Shown: positions 18,467-26,991 of the stretch, one piece after another
Layout: each line of letters opens with the position of its first letter
Position numbering within the stretch: the first letter of the stretch is position 1
DNA from: a virus
DNA: 64,000 bases
IMG/VR virus record: IMGVR_UViG_3300042566_000762
Location: 1 to 64,000 of that record
Reading direction: 5' to 3' (one strand)
The notes under the pieces: generated by a model
Database searches by the model: none
What the model was told of the DNA's origin: nothing
Seen by the model: the letters and a program-made list of their open reading frames with translations, nothing else
Made by a program: the position numbers and the translations under genes

Positions 18467-18685
18467 TTAAAAATCGTTTGTTTCTTTTATTTTCAATTCT
18501 CTACCGATATATCTACTATCATTCAATAGTTCTAGTCTTTTATTTTCAGCTTCTTCCAAAGTATCATATACAAACATTTCATCGTTTTCAATACAAATAC
18601 ATTTTGTTATGAAATTCATATTCTCATCATAATCAGGTGTGCCTTTCAACGATGGTAATAATTCTTTCAATATAATATATTTCAT
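18467..18685 (-). CDS. small hypothetical protein
   Basis: The frame encodes 72 residues, MKYIILKELLPSLKGTPDYD, followed by FITKCICIENDEMFVYDTLE and a charged helix (EEAENKRLELL). I do not recognise a family. It is packed with 2-3 bases on either side between the 1016-residue fibre and a LamG gene, with coding-like amino-acid use. Small fibre chaperones often sit in such positions, but there is no motif to support that. Confidence 0.55.
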   Translation of the reverse strand: MKYIILKELLPSLKGTPDYDENMNFITKCICIENDEMFVYDTLEEAENKRLELLNDSRYIGRELKIKETNDF

Positions 18686-18688
18686 AAC

Positions 18689-21600
18689 TTACGATTTTTT
18701 AGGAGTTGCCACATTCGGGTCAACTTCGGTTAATGCAAATTTATAAACTTTTCCTTTCTTATTATTATATAAGAATAAATCATCTTCACCTTCCACTATT
18801 GTCCAATCACCTATTCCGTTGTTTAAGGATAAATCCGATGTATAAATTGTAGACCATCTATTTGAAGCTCCACCCAAATCTTGTGTACCATTAGCTGCCG
18901 GGTATAATGTACCTGTTGAATTTAATAATATCAAATTCGTACCAACTGAACCATTTCTAATACCAAATATACCTGTTCCGGAAGTTCCACCATTTACTAA
19001 TGCATATTGAACTTGTTCCGCACCTGTGTTGTTTAATGTAACACGTTGGCCTCCAGCACCCCCATCACCGGTAAGTGTTATACTACCAGTAATAAATTGT
19101 GAACCGGTAAATTGATTAGAACCCGTAGTTGCCAATCGTGCAATGTTTGTTGTAGACATTACATCTATTTGTGAAGAACCACTTACTAAAGTAGGAAGGG
19201 AACTTATTCCACTAAAAGTTATTTGTGATGAACCACTTATCAATGATGTTCCAGTTGCAGATAATGTACCGGTTATTGTTGTATTTGAACCCAAAGTAAT
19301 TAATGTACCTGTATCGGTAATATTTGAATCGTTAAGATGTTCTTTTCCAGTTCCTTTTGGTAATTTATTGTTTGTAAGATAAGTTTCGTTTCCTAAATTA
19401 TCATAAGTTTCTGGACCCAATACAAAGTGAGATGATGTTATGTTCGTACCATTTCCTCTATGTACAAAAATAAATTCATCTTGTACCGAATCATATAAGA
19501 ATGAACCTGAACCACCAACCGAACCACTATCTATTATAGTCAAACCTGCAAATCTTATTGATGGGTTTGCTGTATTTAATTGAACTATATTTGTCCCAAT
19601 ACTTACACTACTTGCAGAAATGTATTGAATAGATGAACTACCTTGTACAATTAAGTCATTTGCAATATAAACCGAACCACTATATGTTTGAGTTCCAAAG
19701 AATGTATTAGAACCTGTTGTTGCAAAACTTCCTGTTCTATTTTCTATACTTGTCAATCTTTCATTAGATGAACCCGTATTAGTTTGTATTGTGGATATTT
19801 GTGTTGCAATTGACGAACTAAGGGTAGTCAAATTTATACCATTGATATTGCCTGTACTTTCAATTGAACCACTCACTACTATATTATTTCCAAAAACTAC
19901 ACCATTTCCACCTGAAGATGTTATTTTGTTTCCATCTTGTATTTGTAATGTTCCTCTAACATCGATTAAACCAGTTGTTGGGTCAAATAATAAATTACCA
20001 CCACCTGATGTTTTTAATTGTATATCACCATCTGCTGATTGTAAAATAATATTATCACTACCTGCTTCTAAAATCTTAATTGATTGTCCTACATCAGTTG
20101 TGATTTGTAATTCTTGATTTGTCGAACCCAATACCTTTGTTCCATCTATATAAAGTGAACCAGATGAAACATATATGTCTCTCCATTGATAAGTTGTCGA
20201 ACCTAAATCGTATGTATTGTCGATTGCAGGTAGGATAGAACCACTCATTGTTTGTGTTCCTCTAAATGTATTTGAACCGGTTGTTGCTAAACTAGAAGTT
20301 AATAAGTTCAAATTTGTTATAGAACTTGCCAAACTTGCAGTAGTTGTATTTAAAGAAGTTAAATCTGTGGTTGTCAAATATGTTCCAGCAAATGCACTAT
20401 ATAAATTAATTTCAACTTGCTCACCTACTGAACTACCAGTTGTTAATGTTATAGTATTTGCATCAGTAACATTAAAATCCGATGTTAATAATTTAAAACC
20501 ATTAATATAAACATCAACATTACCTGCAGTAACCGATGCTGTTGTTGGGAAAATTGTTTGGCTTTCAGTTGCAGTATATGTTTCAATTTGTCTTATAAAT
20601 GTACTTGTGGCACTTCCACTTAATGAATATCTACTATCGTATGAACTGGTTAATTGTGATGACCCACTTATAATTCCGGAAGGTTTACTTGCAATATTAT
20701 CCCAAGTAGTTTGAGTTATACTTCCACTAACGACATATCTTGTATCATATGATGAGGTTAGTTGAGATGACCCACTTATTACACCCGTTGGTAAGTTTGC
20801 AATTGTTTGAGCCGAACCACTTACAATTCCGGCAGGCTTATTTGCAATATTGTCCCAAGTTGTTTGTGTTATACTTCCACTAACGACATATCTTGTATCA
20901 TATGAAGCGGTTAATTGAGATGAACCTGAAACTACTCCTGCAGGAAAATTAATACTGCCACTAAAACCATTTTCGTCAATCCTTGCAACTTCAACATCAC
21001 GAACATGAAATCTAACCGAATCTCCAGCTGGAATAACTTTTGTAGAACCTGTGAAATTTGCAATATAGGTTTTATGTCCAACAGGAGTTCCTATCATTGC
21101 ATCGATATCAAAATCAATTAAGTATTTTGAAGATGTTGCATTAAAATCATTTATTGTTGCAATATCATTTATATTATAATCAAATCCATTTCTAGGTAAT
21201 TCATCGCTCACTACTCCTGTCAATCCACTACCATCACCTTGAAAAGAACCACTAAAACTTCCACTATTATTTCCTTGACTTAAATCTATTCCATTCAAAT
21301 ATAAAGAACCCGTTACATTAACTGAACCTGTAAATTCATGTATGTCATCCGATGTGTTACCAAATTTAGAACTACCACTTTCGTAAAGAACGGATGAAGA
21401 AATTGTTGAAATATTAAATTGCCTTGCATTGATTGCTCCCAATACTGTTAAGTCGGAAGTGACTCCCAATGAACCACTTATTACACTAACACCATGATTG
21501 ACTGTAAGTGTATCGTTTACTTTTAAAGAACCAAATGACCCGGTTCCCTCTAATCTAATAGAGCCAGTTATTACCGAATTTGTTGTTACTACACTTTCAA

Positions 21601-21739
21601 CCGATTCAATTGAACCCGATTTTTTAAAGTAAATCTTACCATCGTAAGTATTTACCGCTAATTCTCCTAAATTTAGTGAACCTGTATCAGGTACCTTTCC
21701 CGATAACGCAGAGCGTTTCAGTTGAACAATTGATGCCAT
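18689..21739 (-). CDS. large tail fibre protein with tandem SGSSQL linkers
   Basis: The 1016-residue protein starts MASIVQLKRSALSGKVPDTG and continues LNLGELAVNTYDGKIYFKKS, the same adaptor as the 186-residue neighbour. Repeats of the form SGSSQLTSSYDTRYVVSGSI followed by TQTTWDNIANKP occur three times around residues 270-370. Residues ~485-650 carry the NTYDLGS...SADG module shared with the fibre at 14681. There is no S74 domain; the C-terminus is DWTIVEGEDDLFLYNNKKGK plus a short acidic tail, an ending I recognise from other phage fibres. It is likely a trimeric long-fibre segment. Confidence 0.8.
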   Translation of the reverse strand: MASIVQLKRSALSGKVPDTGSLNLGELAVNTYDGKIYFKKSGSIESVESVVTTNSVITGSIRLEGTGSFGSLKVNDTLTVNHGVSVISGSLGVTSDLTVLGAINARQFNISTISSSVLYESGSSKFGNTSDDIHEFTGSVNVTGSLYLNGIDLSQGNNSGSFSGSFQGDGSGLTGVVSDELPRNGFDYNINDIATINDFNATSSKYLIDFDIDAMIGTPVGHKTYIANFTGSTKVIPAGDSVRFHVRDVEVARIDENGFSGSINFPAGVVSGSSQLTASYDTRYVVSGSITQTTWDNIANKPAGIVSGSAQTIANLPTGVISGSSQLTSSYDTRYVVSGSITQTTWDNIASKPSGIISGSSQLTSSYDSRYSLSGSATSTFIRQIETYTATESQTIFPTTASVTAGNVDVYINGFKLLTSDFNVTDANTITLTTGSSVGEQVEINLYSAFAGTYLTTTDLTSLNTTTASLASSITNLNLLTSSLATTGSNTFRGTQTMSGSILPAIDNTYDLGSTTYQWRDIYVSSGSLYIDGTKVLGSTNQELQITTDVGQSIKILEAGSDNIILQSADGDIQLKTSGGGNLLFDPTTGLIDVRGTLQIQDGNKITSSGGNGVVFGNNIVVSGSIESTGNINGINLTTLSSSIATQISTIQTNTGSSNERLTSIENRTGSFATTGSNTFFGTQTYSGSVYIANDLIVQGSSSIQYISASSVSIGTNIVQLNTANPSIRFAGLTIIDSGSVGGSGSFLYDSVQDEFIFVHRGNGTNITSSHFVLGPETYDNLGNETYLTNNKLPKGTGKEHLNDSNITDTGTLITLGSNTTITGTLSATGTSLISGSSQITFSGISSLPTLVSGSSQIDVMSTTNIARLATTGSNQFTGSQFITGSITLTGDGGAGGQRVTLNNTGAEQVQYALVNGGTSGTGIFGIRNGSVGTNLILLNSTGTLYPAANGTQDLGGASNRWSTIYTSDLSLNNGIGDWTIVEGEDDLFLYNNKKGKVYKFALTEVDPNVATPKKS

Positions 21740-21808
21740 ATGGCGTATTTTAAGTTATTTAACAACAAGGTAGTATATACTACGAACATAAATATATTAT
21801 AAAAAGAA

Positions 21809-21830
21809 AAACCCCTACTTAGAGGGGTTT
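21809..21830 (-). terminator. intrinsic terminator after the 186-residue fibre gene
   Basis: An 8-bp stem (21809-21816 with 21823-21830, AAACCCCT/AGGGGTTT) with a six-base loop is followed on the minus strand by a run of T residues (TTTTTCTTTTT). It lies downstream of the gene at 21855-22415 and upstream of the 1016-residue fibre. Confidence 0.75.
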
Positions 21831-21854
21831 AACTTATATTTTTATAAATCTTTT

Positions 21855-22415
21855 TTAGATTTCTCCACCATCTGGACCAAATGATGCTGATATTTCTAAG
21901 TTATATAATCTACCTGCTACTGAACCACTAAATGCTAATACATCACCGATTCCGTAAAGAGAACCACTAAATCCGTTTGCAGTTGTGATAGTTGCAATTG
22001 TTACATCGTTATATCTAAATTCAACCGCATCTTCAGTAGTTGCCACTTTGTAAAGAGAACCACTACCTTGTATGTATCCAATTGTTCCTGCAAATGGTTC
22101 GGAGTTGAAATCAAAGTCATCAGGTCTCATTGATGCAGTTACGCCTGTCAATTGAGCTCCACTACCTACGAATTGAGATGCGGATACTATTGATGCACTA
22201 ACTGCTCCCGTCAAACTAATTGAACCCGTTACCTTTGCTCCGGCAACTACGATTTCTACTACCTCATCAGTTGAACCTGATTTGTGTAAAAACGCTTTAC
22301 CATCATAGGTATTTAATGCTATTTCACCTACCTGCAACGATGTGGTTGTAGGTACCGAACCTGCGACACCTGAGCGTTTTAGTAAAATCGATGAAGTTGG
22401 ATTATTTGTTGCCAT
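21855..22415 (-). CDS. short tail fibre protein / fibre adaptor
   Basis: The 186-residue protein begins with SSILLKRSGVAGSVPTTTSL and LQVGEIALNTYDGKAFLHKS, which match the first ~60 residues of the 1016-residue fibre, and it continues with SGSL-type beta segments before stopping at SFGPDGGEI. It reads as the N-terminal adaptor of a large fibre without the long shaft. It could be a short fibre or an adaptor to which another fibre attaches. A terminator hairpin follows, so it ends a transcription unit. Confidence 0.7.
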   Translation of the reverse strand: MATNNPTSSILLKRSGVAGSVPTTTSLQVGEIALNTYDGKAFLHKSGSTDEVVEIVVAGAKVTGSISLTGAVSASIVSASQFVGSGAQLTGVTASMRPDDFDFNSEPFAGTIGYIQGSGSLYKVATTEDAVEFRYNDVTIATITTANGFSGSLYGIGDVLAFSGSVAGRLYNLEISASFGPDGGEI

Positions 22416-22445
22416 ATATTTTTATTTTATCTTTCTTTTTTATTA

Positions 22446-25400
22446 TTAATAAGTTCCTCCGTCTATTATTGAAATTCTAGTTTCTATCGATGCACTAAAT
22501 GTGTTAAATCCAGTTGTTTGTGTAATATCGATTTGTGATGAACCACTTACAATACCACCTGGTTTACCATTGATGTTTTCCCAAGTTGCCCCAGCTACTG
22601 ATGCACTTATTGAAGTTGCAATTGAACTACTAAATGTTGAATATCCGGTTGTATCAGTAATTGTAATTTGTGATGAACCACTTATTACACCTTCAACGTT
22701 TAATTTAGTTTTAATTGTAGTATCAATCGAAGAACTAAATGAATTTAAACTTCCAGATGTAGTTTCTAAATTATCTAATCTACCATTTTGTGTAGCTTGA
22801 GAAGATGCGAATGAAGAACTCAATAATGTTTGAGATGCTGCACTTGCAGAGAATGATGTTGCTACCGAAGAACTAAAGTTTCCAGTCACATTTGCTACAC
22901 TCGCAGATAATGCGGTGATACTAGCGTTACTTGCTGAGAATGAAGTTGCTACCGATGAACTAAAGTTTCCAGTTACACTTGCTACACTTGCCGATAATGA
23001 TGTGATGTTTGCGTTACTTGCACTAAAATCAGTTGCTACTGAACCACTAAATGTAGAGTATCCATTAATTTGGTCGAAAAGTATTTGTGCAGAAGAGGTA
23101 ACTAAATTGTCACCACCCATTAATGCTACTTTACTTTCAGCTCCTGCTGCTCCGGCCTTCCAATAGTCGTTTGTTGAATCCCAAAGTAAAGAACCACTTA
23201 CCGTATTAGGTGCAGTTGGGTCTTTAACTAATAATCCACCATTTGCTGCTCCTGTACCATTTAATTCGATGATGTTATCACCCAATTGAATTGTTGTAGA
23301 TTCTACCGATGTTGTTGTACCTCTTACAGTAAAATCACCCAATACTATAACATTAGAACCAGTCAATTCAAATGCGGTCTTTAATGAAGATGAGTAAGAG
23401 TTTAATGCTGCTACTGAAGTATTTAAACTTGCAGTTGTTGTATTTAAATTACTTACTGATGTGTTTACACTCGCAGAAGTTGATTCCAAATTAGTCAATC
23501 TATCTAAAGTAGAACCACTAAATGTATTTAAAGATGCAGATGCGATATTCAATGCATCAATACTAATTTGTTGCGATGCGGTTGAACTATTTAAAGCTGC
23601 TATTGATACATTTACACTTGCCGATGTGCTTTCTAAATTTGTTAACCTATCTAAGTTTGAACCACTTACAACATTCAAAGCGTCAATGCTAACTTGTTGA
23701 GAAGCAGACGAAGTATTTAAAGCTGCAATTGAAATATTGACACTTGCAGAAGTTGTTTGTAAATTACTTAATCTACTATCAACACTTGCAGAAGTTGTTT
23801 CTAAATTAGATAATCTTCCCTCAGCGGAAGCAGTAAATGCGTTTAGAGCGGTTGTTGATGAATTTGAAGATGTATAACTATTCAATGCATCAATACTAAT
23901 TTGTTGAGATGCCGTTGAACTATTTAAAGCTGCAATTGAAATATTAACACTTGCAGAAGTTGATTCTAAATTAGATAATCTACCACTTGCAGATGCAGTA
24001 TAATCATTTAAAGATGCCGATGAAACATTTAATGCGTCAATACTAACTTGTTGAGAAGCCGATGATGTGTTTAATGCTGCTACCGAAGTATTTACACTTG
24101 CAGAAGTTGATTCTAAATTGGATAATCTATTACTTGCAGATGATGTAAATGTGTTTAAAGATGCGGATGAAACATTTAAAGCATCAATACTAACTTGTTG
24201 AGATGCCGTTGAACTATTTAAAGCTGCTATTGATACATTAACACTTGCACTCGTACTTTCTAAGTTTGTTAATCTATCTAAGTTTGAACCACTTACAACA
24301 TTTAAAGCATCAATACTAACTTGTTGAGAAGCCGATGATGTGTTTAATGCTGCAATTGAAGTATTTACACTTGCAGAAGTTGTTTCTAAATTTGTTAATC
24401 TACTCAAATTTGAACCACTTACAATATTTAATGCGTCAATGCTAATTTGTTGAGAAGCAGATGATGTGTTTAATGCTGCTACCGAAGTGTTTACACTTGC
24501 ACTAAATGTGTTTAAATTTGAAACCGAAATATTAACACTTGCAGAAGTTGATTCTAAGTTTGTTAATCTATTATCTTGTGTATCATTTGTAGATTTTGCA
24601 GCTGATGCAGAAATGATTAAACTTCCGGTAATAGTTGCAATTTCAGTTAATTTTGTTTCAACTGAAGAACTAAATGATTCTATATTAGATAATCTACCTA
24701 ATGTAGAAGAACTAAATGAGTTTAAGTTTGTTATTGAAACTCCAACACCACTGCCTACATTTGCAACAATTGATGCTAATGAAGCACTAACTGATTGAGA
24801 ATATGCGGTTACGTTACCAATACCTTCAATTGAACCACTAAATCCTGCCGATGCACTTATTGGGCCCGTTACATTTAATGAAGTTTCAATGAATACACCA
24901 TTTACACCCTTAACAGTTACAGTTTGTGCACTATCATTTATTGCTACATAGTTAGTATCATCACCTAAGAAAGTTAATCCGGTTGTTCCTTTAATATGAA
25001 CATCACTAGCTCCGGTGTTATAAATTTGAACTTGTCTTGCATCGTTAATATCAGGTTGTAAGAATATTGAACTAGTACCTATTATCGCCTCATTGACAAT
25101 CAATGAACCACTTACGCCTAAACCACCATTAATATTTATTTTATTGGTTGTTTGGGTCATCATTGAATCACCAATATGGTCATCACCTGTTGCAACCATA
25201 ATTTTACCTGGAGTAATACGAACTTCATTACCCAAAGAACCGGAGTTCAATGGACCAGATATTAATATTGCACTCATTGCAGCTTCAGAGCCAGTATTTG
25301 GATGTTGATAAATCCAGTTATTGTTTAATGAATCCCATAATAATGAACCACTTACTCCTTGTGCAGAACCACTATCTTGTACCGATATTCCACCAAATCT

Positions 25401-26489
25401 AACTGCAGGGGAATCATTGTTAAGTATTACTCTATTTGTACCAATTGATACCACACTTGCACTAATCAATTCCAATGATGATGAACCTTGTACTATTAAA
25501 TCTTGTGTAATATATAATGAACCGGTGATTACTTGTTGTCCGTAGAATATATTTGAACCACTTAATAATGCGTATGAACCACTTACCGATTCTAAAGTAT
25601 CTAATCTGCTATTTTGTGCATCATTTAATGTATCATTTGATTGAGTATATGAATGTATACTTGAAATAAATGTATTTACACTTGCTGATGTAGATTCTAA
25701 ATTATTTAATCTACCATCTTGTATAGCTTGTGATGAAGATACATTATATGCACTTGCACTAAATGAAGTTGCAACACTTGCACTTAATTGTGTTTGTGAT
25801 GCTCCACTTGCACTAATTGAGGTTGCAACTGAAGAACTAAATACTGCAGTCGAACTTGATATACTTGAAGATAAATTGGTTTGAGAAGCTTGACTTGCAC
25901 TAAATGAGGTTGATACCGATGAACTTAATGATGTCACACTGGCTGCACTTGCACTAAATGAAGTTGCTACCGAAGAACTAAATTCTCCTGTTACAGATGA
26001 AACTGATGCAGATAAAGCAACTATACTAGCATTACTTGCAGAGAATGAAGTTGCTACCGAACCACTAAACTCACCAGTTACAGATGAAACTGATGCAGAT
26101 AATGCAGTTACACTTGCATTACTTGCTGAGAATGAAGTTGCAACTGATGAACTAAAGTTACTAATGTTGCCCGTTAAATCTGGGATATCATTTTTGTCAG
26201 AACCAAGTAAGTATAAAGTTGAACTACCACTTGCATAGTAAGGAACACCTTTTACCAATCCATTGTAAGTAGATGAACTAAATACATTTGGTGCGTTGGT
26301 GCCCATTAAGAATCTATTAACTGCTTGAACCGAACCACTTTCGGTTGCTGCGAATAGAATAGATGAACCATTGGTTGTCGTTAAGTTGGACGAACCTGAG
26401 GTTATTATTAATTCACCTTTCTGGAAAGATGAGGTTGCTGCTGATAACGATTCCAACGAACCACGTCTGTGTCTAATGATTTGTGCCAT
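22446..26489 (-). CDS. long repetitive coiled-coil tail fibre protein
   Basis: This 1347-residue protein starts MAQIIRHRRGSLESLSAATS, and its first ~110 residues match the 714-residue fibre at 26992. Residues ~115-270 and the C-terminal third contain SSVATSFSASxASxTxLSAS repeats. Residues ~640-1010 are built from repeats containing LESTSASVN, IAALN and SASQQVSIDALN (seven copies of the last). The Ser/Ala/Thr/Asn-rich pattern with regularly spaced Leu/Val/Ile fits a long trimeric coiled coil or stalk. Short beta modules (EVRITPGKIMVATGDDHIGD, STTIQLGDNIIELNGTG) interrupt it. There is no S74 domain or enzyme motif. Confidence 0.8.
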   Translation of the reverse strand: MAQIIRHRRGSLESLSAATSSFQKGELIITSGSSNLTTTNGSSILFAATESGSVQAVNRFLMGTNAPNVFSSSTYNGLVKGVPYYASGSSTLYLLGSDKNDIPDLTGNISNFSSSVATSFSASNASVTALSASVSSVTGEFSGSVATSFSASNASIVALSASVSSVTGEFSSSVATSFSASAASVTSLSSSVSTSFSASQASQTNLSSSISSSTAVFSSSVATSISASGASQTQLSASVATSFSASAYNVSSSQAIQDGRLNNLESTSASVNTFISSIHSYTQSNDTLNDAQNSRLDTLESVSGSYALLSGSNIFYGQQVITGSLYITQDLIVQGSSSLELISASVVSIGTNRVILNNDSPAVRFGGISVQDSGSAQGVSGSLLWDSLNNNWIYQHPNTGSEAAMSAILISGPLNSGSLGNEVRITPGKIMVATGDDHIGDSMMTQTTNKININGGLGVSGSLIVNEAIIGTSSIFLQPDINDARQVQIYNTGASDVHIKGTTGLTFLGDDTNYVAINDSAQTVTVKGVNGVFIETSLNVTGPISASAGFSGSIEGIGNVTAYSQSVSASLASIVANVGSGVGVSITNLNSFSSSTLGRLSNIESFSSSVETKLTEIATITGSLIISASAAKSTNDTQDNRLTNLESTSASVNISVSNLNTFSASVNTSVAALNTSSASQQISIDALNIVSGSNLSRLTNLETTSASVNTSIAALNTSSASQQVSIDALNVVSGSNLDRLTNLESTSASVNVSIAALNSSTASQQVSIDALNVSSASLNTFTSSASNRLSNLESTSASVNTSVAALNTSSASQQVSIDALNVSSASLNDYTASASGRLSNLESTSASVNISIAALNSSTASQQISIDALNSYTSSNSSTTALNAFTASAEGRLSNLETTSASVDSRLSNLQTTSASVNISIAALNTSSASQQVSIDALNVVSGSNLDRLTNLESTSASVNVSIAALNSSTASQQISIDALNIASASLNTFSGSTLDRLTNLESTSASVNTSVSNLNTTTASLNTSVAALNSYSSSLKTAFELTGSNVIVLGDFTVRGTTTSVESTTIQLGDNIIELNGTGAANGGLLVKDPTAPNTVSGSLLWDSTNDYWKAGAAGAESKVALMGGDNLVTSSAQILFDQINGYSTFSGSVATDFSASNANITSLSASVASVTGNFSSSVATSFSASNASITALSASVANVTGNFSSSVATSFSASAASQTLLSSSFASSQATQNGRLDNLETTSGSLNSFSSSIDTTIKTKLNVEGVISGSSQITITDTTGYSTFSSSIATSISASVAGATWENINGKPGGIVSGSSQIDITQTTGFNTFSASIETRISIIDGGTY
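23460..24560 (-). repeat. in-frame coding repeats of the fibre stalk
   Basis: Seven copies of a segment encoding SASQQ(V/I)SIDALN occur at about 23550, 23675, 23888, 24033, 24180, 24307 and 24435, each linked to a copy encoding LE(S/T)TSASVN. Spacing is mostly 123-147 bases, with one gap of 213 bases. All are in the reading frame of the 1347-residue fibre. The copies are similar enough for recombination to change copy number. Confidence 0.85.
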
Positions 26490-26595
26490 ATTTTATTGTT
26501 ATTCTCTTAATTAAGGTTATTCCTCAATAAATATCTATTTCAAGTTAAAACAGATTCAATTATTGATTTTATTCTATATATTTTTTTTTATTATA

Positions 26596-26976
26596 TTAAA
26601 ACTCTCCTGCATCCAAATTCGAAGATGTAACATACAACTCATTATCAGTTGCAAAAGTATTATCAATAGATTGTGTAAATGATGTAAAGTTTGCTAAAAC
26701 AATGTCAATTACTTGTTGAGAACTACTTATAACACCAGTTGGTAAATTTCCTTCCAAAGTTCCTATTACCAATTGTGTCCAACCATTTGAATTTCCTACA
26801 TTTGATGTATCGGTTAAAATCCAAATTGTATTATCACTTTGTTGATAAACTTGCAATCCTTCATATACATTAGCAGATGACAATGCATAACGTGCTGATT
26901 GGTCTGCTAAACTAAATCTAGCATCAACAGGCTCATTGTTCGTTATGTCAAACCCACTAGGTAATATAATTGCCAT
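26596..26976 (-). CDS. short fibre-associated protein
   Basis: The 126-residue protein starts MAIILPSGFDITNNEPVDAR. It carries YALSSANVYEGLQVYQQSDN and a tryptophan-containing strand (WTQLVIGTLEG), which resemble the short 'VYQQSD' trimerisation or adaptor domains of phage fibres. It ends with FATDNELYVTSSNLDAGEF, matching the ending of the 157-residue protein at 29184 (FATDLEVYLTASNIIDQGEF). The shared tail suggests a common docking or trimer-tip element. It lies 106 bases upstream of the 1347-residue fibre start. Exact role unknown. Confidence 0.65.
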   Translation of the reverse strand: MAIILPSGFDITNNEPVDARFSLADQSARYALSSANVYEGLQVYQQSDNTIWILTDTSNVGNSNGWTQLVIGTLEGNLPTGVISSSQQVIDIVLANFTSFTQSIDNTFATDNELYVTSSNLDAGEF

Positions 26977-26991
26977 TTCTTATTGTTCTAT

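Noticed and set aside
23460-24560. Regular repeats resembling a CRISPR array
   Set aside because: The units are in frame with the 1347-residue fibre, lack constant short repeats with unrelated spacers, and encode coherent coiled-coil sequence.
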